From assembly GCF_000934755.1 (NCBI RefSeq), contig NZ_KN882176.1:1-64000 (forward strand): DNA of 64,000 bases, written 5' to 3'. Positions 58,647-64,000 of the stretch are shown here, piece by piece. Origin of the DNA: Desulfonatronovibrio magnus. GTDB lineage: Bacteria; Desulfobacterota; Desulfovibrionia; Desulfovibrionales; Desulfonatronovibrionaceae. A program made the position numbers and the translations under genes. Each line of letters starts with the position of its first letter. Positions within the stretch are counted from its first letter, which is position 1. A model generated the notes under the pieces. It did no database searches. It was not told the origin of the DNA and saw only the letters and a program-made list of their open reading frames with translations.

Positions 58647-59948
58647 CTAATTTACCTCTTTTTTCTTATATTCCAGGAATTTATTTTTATTCTTGTATTG
58701 ATAAGACAAGTCTACTTCTACAAAACCATTTTTAATTAAATGAGCATTTAAGAATGTCTTATTTTTAAGATAGACATACGCCATTAAGTTGTTGCTGGTG
58801 TCGTGTTTGATTGCATCATATTTAAGAGTAATCTTTTGACCTTTAGTTTTGATTTTTAAAAACTCAATAGCCTCTTTTGCTGTAGACTTATCTTCTTTTA
58901 CTCCAATTAGCCTTACAGTTAGATCGTTATTTAATTTAATCAATTCCGGACTGATTATCGTTTTTATTGTATAAAAATCCTCTGTATCTGTTGAGCTATT
59001 GTTGTCTAATTTAGAGCCGTACTGTAATTTTTTAGGGTCGATTTTTTTATCAAAAGCATGAAAATCTTTAAAAACATAGGGAAGACTTCTGATTTTCTGA
59101 TTAAAATCAAGATCAATGACACTTTGGGTAGAGAATATAAATTTTGGTCCATTCAATTCAGGGCTATAGACCCCAAGCTTTTTTCTAATAAGTGAAAAAA
59201 ACTCTTGATTGACTTCATAACCTATAGAATTTCTGCAAAGCTTTTTGGCAGCCAGAGAAGTGGTTCCACTGCCAAGAAAAGGATCTAAAACAGTATCACC
59301 GACAAAAGAGAACATTTTGATTAACCGTTTAGGAAGTTCCTCAGGGAACATGGCAATATGACCGTCCTGCTTCGCACCTCCAAAATACCAGTGTCCAGAA
59401 AAATACTCCTTCCATTCTTCTTTTGTCATTTTTGATTCTTCTTTTAGTTTTTTATCCGGCTTTTCAGGGGTGCCAAGTTTTTTAAACAGGAGGATAAACT
59501 CATAATCTATGGAAATAATACCATTGCGAGGAAATGGAAAACTTCCCATTATACTTGCCCCTCCAGTGGTATTGGTAGTTGTTTTTTTCTGCCATATTAT
59601 GGCTCCCATGTAGTCAAATCCGATTGCTTCGCAAAATTTAATAATCTCAGTTCTTATAGGAATAACTTTATATCTCCCATAATAAACAGACCGAGCGAAC
59701 TGATCTCCAATGTTAACACAAAGTCTGCAGCCATTTTTGAGAATCCGGTGACATTCGTTCCATACAAGATTTAGATTGTTTATATAGTCTTCATAGTTGT
59801 CATTAAAACCAATTTGCCCTTCAGAGCCATAATCCTTTAATTGCCAATATGGAGGAGAGGTGATGACAAGATGAACGGATTTGTCTTGTATTTCGTTCAT
59901 GCGCCGACTATCGCCTTGAATGATTTTGTGTGTTGTTTTCATGAGCAC
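58647..59948 (-). CDS. Orphan DNA methyltransferase fused to a degenerate staphylococcal-nuclease-like domain
   Basis: 433 residues. Residues ~1-265 form an N6-adenine/N4-cytosine methyltransferase with motif IV TSPPYWQLKDYG before motif I DPFLGSGTTSLAAKK (beta-type order). Residues ~330-433 (VRLIGVKEDKSTAKEAIEFLK, GQKITLKYDAIKHD, MAYVYLKNKTFLNAHLIKNGFVEVD) follow the SNase fold, but of the catalytic Arg35, Asp40, Glu43 and Arg87 only the first has a clear counterpart. No restriction gene is adjacent. Lys- and Asn-rich, AT-rich coding unlike the neighbours suggests transfer. Confidence 0.82.
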   Translation of the reverse strand: MLMKTTHKIIQGDSRRMNEIQDKSVHLVITSPPYWQLKDYGSEGQIGFNDNYEDYINNLNLVWNECHRILKNGCRLCVNIGDQFARSVYYGRYKVIPIRTEIIKFCEAIGFDYMGAIIWQKKTTTNTTGGASIMGSFPFPRNGIISIDYEFILLFKKLGTPEKPDKKLKEESKMTKEEWKEYFSGHWYFGGAKQDGHIAMFPEELPKRLIKMFSFVGDTVLDPFLGSGTTSLAAKKLCRNSIGYEVNQEFFSLIRKKLGVYSPELNGPKFIFSTQSVIDLDFNQKIRSLPYVFKDFHAFDKKIDPKKLQYGSKLDNNSSTDTEDFYTIKTIISPELIKLNNDLTVRLIGVKEDKSTAKEAIEFLKIKTKGQKITLKYDAIKHDTSNNLMAYVYLKNKTFLNAHLIKNGFVEVDLSYQYKNKNKFLEYKKKEVN

Positions 59949-60318
59949 TCCGAAACCAAGTGAGAAAGTTACTTGTTTTGATAATTACTGTAAAATAGCA
60001 TGCCGTGCAGTTGTCTTAATCTCGCATATTTTTTGGGGTTGTCATTATTTAAGCGATGCTATAGAGTAGTAATTTCTTGAGATGACTGAAAGATGCTAAA
60101 TTGAGTATCTGAATAGTTTATGTCCGTCTTAGTATTTCTAAGCAGCTTCAAAACAACTGAGCCCCGGGTCCTGGGGGAAGTTTGCTTGTTCAATACAAGG
60201 TGGAGGAGCATTGCAGGCGCTGATTGTTAAAAGCCTGCAGGATGCTGTCTCCACTATAACGACAATTACTTGTCCAATCTATTACTCATAATGTTTTTTT
60301 TATACAAGGAGATATTTT
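59949..60318. other. Divergent intergenic region
   Basis: It separates the minus-strand methyltransferase from the plus-strand synthetase. A palindrome near 60208-60258 (GTGGAGGAGCATTGCAGGC ... GCCTGCAGGATGCTGTCTCCAC) resembles the stems near 3436 and 19089. No gene seen. Confidence 0.5.
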
Positions 60319-61845
60319 GTGCAACTACACCACCGATTTATTCAAACAGCTAAGAAGTTTCCTAAGAAGATTGCAGTACATGACATAGCTGCAGAGCGTG
60401 AATTGACCTATGAAAGGATGCTCATTGTAAGCCTGATTTTATCCAAGCGTTTTAAGAAGATTAAAACCCAGTATGTAGGCGTGATGGTTCCCACTTCAGC
60501 CGGGTGCATGCTGACCAATCTTGGTTTGCTCATGGCGGGTAAAATTCCAGTCATGATCAATTATGCTACAGGAGCGTTGGAAAACTCATTGTACGCTCAG
60601 GACAAATGCAGCTTTAAAACCATACTGACCAGTAAAAAGCTTTTGGACAAGCTCGATCTAAAGCCTGTAGAGGGAATGGAATTTCTTGAAGATATTGTAG
60701 CCTCTGTCAGTCTGACTGAAAAGATTCCAGCCTTAGTAAAGGCTAAAATGCCTGAAAATATGGTTCATAAAATGGTGCATTCCGGTGATGACGATGAGAC
60801 AGCTGTTATCTTGTTTACCAGCGGCAGCGAGAAAGAGCCTAAAAGTGTCCAACTCACTCACAAGAATATTGGACACAACTTAGACAGTATTCCCAAGGTT
60901 GTGGATGTGGATCATAAAGATGTATTTCTGGCAAGCCTGCCACTGTTTCATGTCTTTGGGCTGACCGCGAACTTCTGGATGCCTCTAACAACAGGTACTT
61001 CCATTGTCACCTATCCAAATCCACTGGAATTTAAGGTTGTTTGCAGTCTTGTCAGGGATTACAAAGTTACAATTATGACCGGCACCCCGTCATTTTATCA
61101 TGGATACCTGAAGAAATCCCAGCCAGGAGATTTTACCTCTGTCAGAGTGGCTCTATCAGGAGCTGATACTCTGGCCCCCCAGATTTATGACGGTTTTCAG
61201 GAAAAGCAGGGCATTACATTATTAGATGCATATGGTGCAACAGAAACAAGTCCTGCTATAAGCATCAATACACCGAGCCAGAACAAAAAAGGAAGCGTGG
61301 GCAAGCCATTGCCAGGAGTTGAAGTCCGAATTCTAAATGTGGACACTGATGATGAACTTCCTCCAGGTGAGACTGGGAAAATACTGGTCAAGGGCGATAT
61401 GGTTATGAAAGGTTATCTTGGTGACCTTGAAGAGACAACTATGCGCATTCATAATGGCTGGTATGACACAGGAGATATGGGGTTGTTGGATGAAGACGGA
61501 TTTTTGTGGCACAAGGGCAGGCTTAAGAGGTTCGTCAAGGTTGGAGGCGAAATGGTTTCCCTGGTTCGAGTGGAGGAAGTACTTTATAAATATGTAGCTG
61601 ATGAAGTGCTTTGTTGCGTTGTGGGCATTCCCAACCCAACCAAAGGTTCGGATATTGTTGCCGCCATAACTACTGATGATTTCAGCAAGCGCAAGCTCAT
61701 CAAGCAAATGAGTAAAGATTTACCTGCCATTGCTGTGCCCAAAGAGTTTTATGTTATCAAGGATATACCTGTAATGGGTTCTGGAAAAGTGAACTTTCGT
61801 GAGGTTGAGCGTATTTGCAGAAAGATGTCCATTGAAGGGAAATGA
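60319..61845 (+). CDS. AMP-forming acyl-CoA/acyl-[ACP] synthetase
   Basis: 508 residues from a GTG with AAGGAG eight bases upstream. AMP-binding motifs are present: VILFTSGSEKEPKSVQLTHKN (A3), LDAYGATETSPAI (A5), DTGDMGLLDEDGFLWHKGRLKRFVKVGGEMVS (A7-A8) and the late GKVNFRE with the catalytic Lys. It is closest in look to the acyl-ACP synthetase half of Aas-type proteins. It activates a fatty acid to acyl-AMP and passes it to ACP or CoA. Monocistronic as far as seen. Confidence 0.88.
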   Translation: MQLHHRFIQTAKKFPKKIAVHDIAAERELTYERMLIVSLILSKRFKKIKTQYVGVMVPTSAGCMLTNLGLLMAGKIPVMINYATGALENSLYAQDKCSFKTILTSKKLLDKLDLKPVEGMEFLEDIVASVSLTEKIPALVKAKMPENMVHKMVHSGDDDETAVILFTSGSEKEPKSVQLTHKNIGHNLDSIPKVVDVDHKDVFLASLPLFHVFGLTANFWMPLTTGTSIVTYPNPLEFKVVCSLVRDYKVTIMTGTPSFYHGYLKKSQPGDFTSVRVALSGADTLAPQIYDGFQEKQGITLLDAYGATETSPAISINTPSQNKKGSVGKPLPGVEVRILNVDTDDELPPGETGKILVKGDMVMKGYLGDLEETTMRIHNGWYDTGDMGLLDEDGFLWHKGRLKRFVKVGGEMVSLVRVEEVLYKYVADEVLCCVVGIPNPTKGSDIVAAITTDDFSKRKLIKQMSKDLPAIAVPKEFYVIKDIPVMGSGKVNFREVERICRKMSIEGK

Positions 61846-62194
61846 GAAGGGATCCAGGGCCTATGGGGTGAAGATTTCAGAAGATAATAGCAGGCTGAAG
61901 GGTTTAAAGCTGAAGGCTAAAGGCTGAAGATTTGCAGGCTGAAGGGTTGAAGAAAAGATAGAATGACAATTTTGGAAAAAACAGGAGTCTAATTGGTTAA
62001 TTTGTGGTAATTAAATTACAATTTTGCGGATTGTTGTCTTGAGATAACTGACTGGTCGCCATAAAAAGCTGCGAAAATATATCAGTATAAACCGATACTT
62101 TTATGTAAACTGGATGGGGACTGCTACTTTTGTCTCCGGATAGTTCGGCTGTTTTGCGTTTGAGGTTGAGAAAAGTGCCTGTCACCTGTGGCTT

Positions 62195-62385
62195 AGTAAC
62201 TTACCGCCTTAATCACGCTGCAATAATCATGAAAATTTTAAAAACTGACAAGACCAATAATGTCCAAAATCCTAATTTTTCAGCCTTCAGCCTTCAGCCT
62301 TCAGCCTGAAAAGTCCAGTTATCGCCACAAGTAAACTATCCTTGTTTGAAATTGGGCTGCGGGCACGGCCCGCGTTAGGCTATAA
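62195..62385 (-). repeat. Heptamer-bearing interspersed element, copy 3 (four units, inverted); rest of 61846-62475 gap
   Basis: Read on the minus strand it matches 34965-35203: ATTATAGCCTAACGCGGGC, GGCGATAACTGGACTTTTC, four heptamers (62280-62307), TTGGTCTTGTCAG, TAAGGCGGTAAGTTACTAAG. Degenerate heptads (AGGCTGA, AAGGGTT) also occur at about 61891-61952. It lies in the upstream region of the sigma-54 activator gene. Confidence 0.75.
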
Positions 62386-62475
62386 TTTACACAAAATATC
62401 GCTGTAGCGATAGGTGTTGCTCAGAAATATTTCTGATTTTCCTGTGACAGGTACGTTCTTTGCTTAATCAAATTT

Positions 62476-64000
62476 ATGGTTAAGCTGGCTCAGTCAAAAT
62501 TAAAGGTTCTTTATGAAGTAAGTCTGATACTTGGTCAGGCATTACAATTAGAGAATTCCTTAGACAAGATCCTTAAGGTCCTTGCTGACTCTTTGCATAT
62601 GAAAAGAGGGACCGTTACCATCATCGATGATGAAACGGGCATACTCAGTATAATGGCCTCACATGGCCTTACTCCGGCTGAAAAAGACAAGGGCAAGTAT
62701 CGCCTTGGTGAAGGGGTGACAGGGCGAATCTTTGCCTCAGGTCAACCGTTCATTGTACCGGATATTGCTAAAGAACCGCTGTTTCTTGGCAAAACAGGGG
62801 CCAGAAACATGGAAAAGGGCAAGATATCTTTTATTGGTGTGCCCATTAGTCTGCAAGGTACCCCCATTGGCGTGCTGACCGTAGATAAGCTGTTTGATCA
62901 GGATGTTTCTTTTGATGAGGACATCAGATTCTTAACCATCGTTGCAGCATTGATCTCCCAGTTTGTGAGCATTAACAGGCAGGTTAGAGCGAGAGAGAAG
63001 GATTTGCTCAGAGAAAACCTGTCATTGAAGACAAAATTGTCAAAAAATGTTCAGCGTTTTTTTATTGTTGGTAAAAGTCCTGCCATGTCCGCCATCCATC
63101 AGATGATTGAAAAGGTTGCACCCACAAGAGCCACAGTTCTGTTTCTTGGTGAATCCGGAACAGGAAAAACGCTTATTGCCAGAATCATTCATGAGTTGAG
63201 TGAAAGATCCAGATTCCCATTTATCAAGGTAAACTGTGCCTCGCTGCCGGACAATCTTCTTGAGTCTGAGCTTTTTGGTTATGAAAAAGGTGCATTTACC
63301 GGTGCTGTAGGGTCCAAGCCCGGGCGTTTTGAAGAAGCAGATAAAGGAACTATATTTCTTGATGAAATCGGTGAAATGCCTCACAGCATTCAGGCCAAGC
63401 TGCTGCGTTTTCTTCAGGAAAGAGATTTTGAGCGTCTTGGCGGAAATAAGACCATACGTGTTGACGTTCGAATCATTGCTGCAACCAACAAGGACCTGGC
63501 CCGTGAGGTTCATCATGGCAAATTTCGTGATGATCTGTATTATCGATTGAATGTATTTCCCATCATTGTGCCCCCACTTCGAGATCGCAAGGAAGATATC
63601 CCTTCCCTTCTTAATCACTTTGTTGACAAAATTGTAAAAGAGTATGGAAGAAGGTTGTATTTTTCACAGGACTGTCTTGACGTTCTTGTAAACTACAGCT
63701 GGCCAGGTAATATCAGAGAGATGGAAAATCTGGTGGAACAACTCTCCATACTTGCAGAGGGCGAAAGACTCGAAAGCAGGGATCTTCCAGGTTTTATGGT
63801 TGATGTTCAGCCTTCCAACCAGCCTGAGAATGTTGATTCCAGAACTCTGGAAGATATTGAGAAAAAAGAAGTATTAATTGCTCTTGAACGGAATGCGTGG
63901 ATTCAGTCACGGGCAGCGAGAGAACTGGGCATTACCCAGAGGCAGATGGGATACAAGGTATCAAAATTTGGTCTGAGGGAAGTAATAGCGAGGCACAAAA
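62476..64000 (+). CDS. NifA-like sigma-54 dependent activator (3' end outside window)
   Basis: 508 codons to the window edge. GAF domain at ~15-165 ([34 protein letters not shown]), AAA+ domain at ~195-430 with Walker A GESGTGKT, the sigma-54 contact loop GAFTGA, Walker [12 protein letters not shown], and [20 protein letters not shown]. The Fis-type [26 protein letters not shown] is the form found at the end of NifA, so only a few residues are missing. It needs a sigma-54 promoter; its targets, perhaps nif genes, are not in the window. The start ATG lacks a strong ribosome site. Confidence 0.9.
   Translation, partial: MVKLAQSKLKVLYEVSLILGQALQLENSLDKILKVLADSLHMKRGTVTIIDDETGILSIMASHGLTPAEKDKGKYRLGEGVTGRIFASGQPFIVPDIAKEPLFLGKTGARNMEKGKISFIGVPISLQGTPIGVLTVDKLFDQDVSFDEDIRFLTIVAALISQFVSINRQVRAREKDLLRENLSLKTKLSKNVQRFFIVGKSPAMSAIHQMIEKVAPTRATVLFLGESGTGKTLIARIIHELSERSRFPFIKVNCASLPDNLLESELFGYEKGAFTGAVGSKPGRFEEADKGTIFLDEIGEMPHSIQAKLLRFLQERDFERLGGNKTIRVDVRIIAATNKDLAREVHHGKFRDDLYYRLNVFPIIVPPLRDRKEDIPSLLNHFVDKIVKEYGRRLYFSQDCLDVLVNYSWPGNIREMENLVEQLSILAEGERLESRDLPGFMVDVQPSNQPENVDSRTLEDIEKKEVLIALERNAWIQSRAARELGITQRQMGYKVSKFGLREVIARHK

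Noticed and set aside
1-64000. tRNA, rRNA, prophage, or origin of replication
   Set aside because: No cloverleaf ending in CCA-type acceptor pairing, no rRNA-like sequence, no phage structural genes and no DnaA-box cluster were seen while reading both strands. A covariance-model search would be decisive for small RNAs.

Overview
The window looks like chromosome from a sulfate-reducing deltaproteobacterium of the Desulfovibrionales, possibly a haloalkaliphilic relative such as Desulfonatronospira or Desulfonatronovibrio. The main reason is the merged aromatic operon, whose order (ADH synthase, 3-dehydroquinate synthase II, pheA, aroA, tyrA, trpE-G-D-C-F-B-A) is the one known from Desulfovibrio. 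The genus is inference. I found no rRNA, tRNA, prophage or CRISPR array. Intergenic DNA is unusually rich in small repeats, including MITE-like elements and heptad (7-nt period) arrays.

Layout. 0-6 kb: the end of a PD-(D/E)XK-type protein, a truncated FG-GAP-like repeat gene, an OFA-family MFS transporter, a DUF362 protein and a META-domain lipoprotein, separated by nested repeats. 6.4-30.8 kb: an exopolysaccharide locus. It opens with a multi-PAS/GAF histidine kinase and a REC-PP2C-HATPase protein, followed by a phosphoglycosyl transferase, a STAS protein, glycosyltransferases, acyltransferases, Wza-like and Wzc-like export proteins, a polymerase, a flippase, a Kdo-kinase-like protein and a WecG/TagA glycosyltransferase fused to two STAS domains. 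This suggests a partner-switching circuit built into polysaccharide synthesis. 30.9-39.1 kb: a metallophosphoesterase, a PAS histidine kinase, a DUF368 membrane protein, ManC and an SLC13/TrkA-C permease.

39.4-44.2 kb: a toxin-antitoxin island with every gene on the + strand. It holds RelE/YafQ-type, HEPN/MNT, HicBA and VapBC modules plus remnants of MazE, MazF and RelBE. A repeat ending in the palindrome GGGGTCAGACCCC separates the modules.

44.2-56.6 kb: the aromatic amino-acid operon. Before the first gene lies a 32-residue leader peptide with eight consecutive aromatic codons (FYFWYFYF), then a terminator and a complementary antiterminator arm. Between tyrA and trpE lies a second terminator. 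The last codons of tyrA contain Trp-Trp-Trp, the only tryptophans in that protein, and a G-run just after them can pair with the terminator. The operon therefore appears to carry two nested attenuators: one sensing Phe, Tyr and Trp for the whole operon, and one sensing Trp for the trp genes only, with the tyrA 3' end serving as leader peptide.

56.6-64 kb: lysine 2,3-aminomutase, an orphan DNA methyltransferase fused to a degenerate staphylococcal-nuclease-like domain, an acyl-CoA/acyl-ACP synthetase, and a NifA-like sigma-54 activator that runs off the window.
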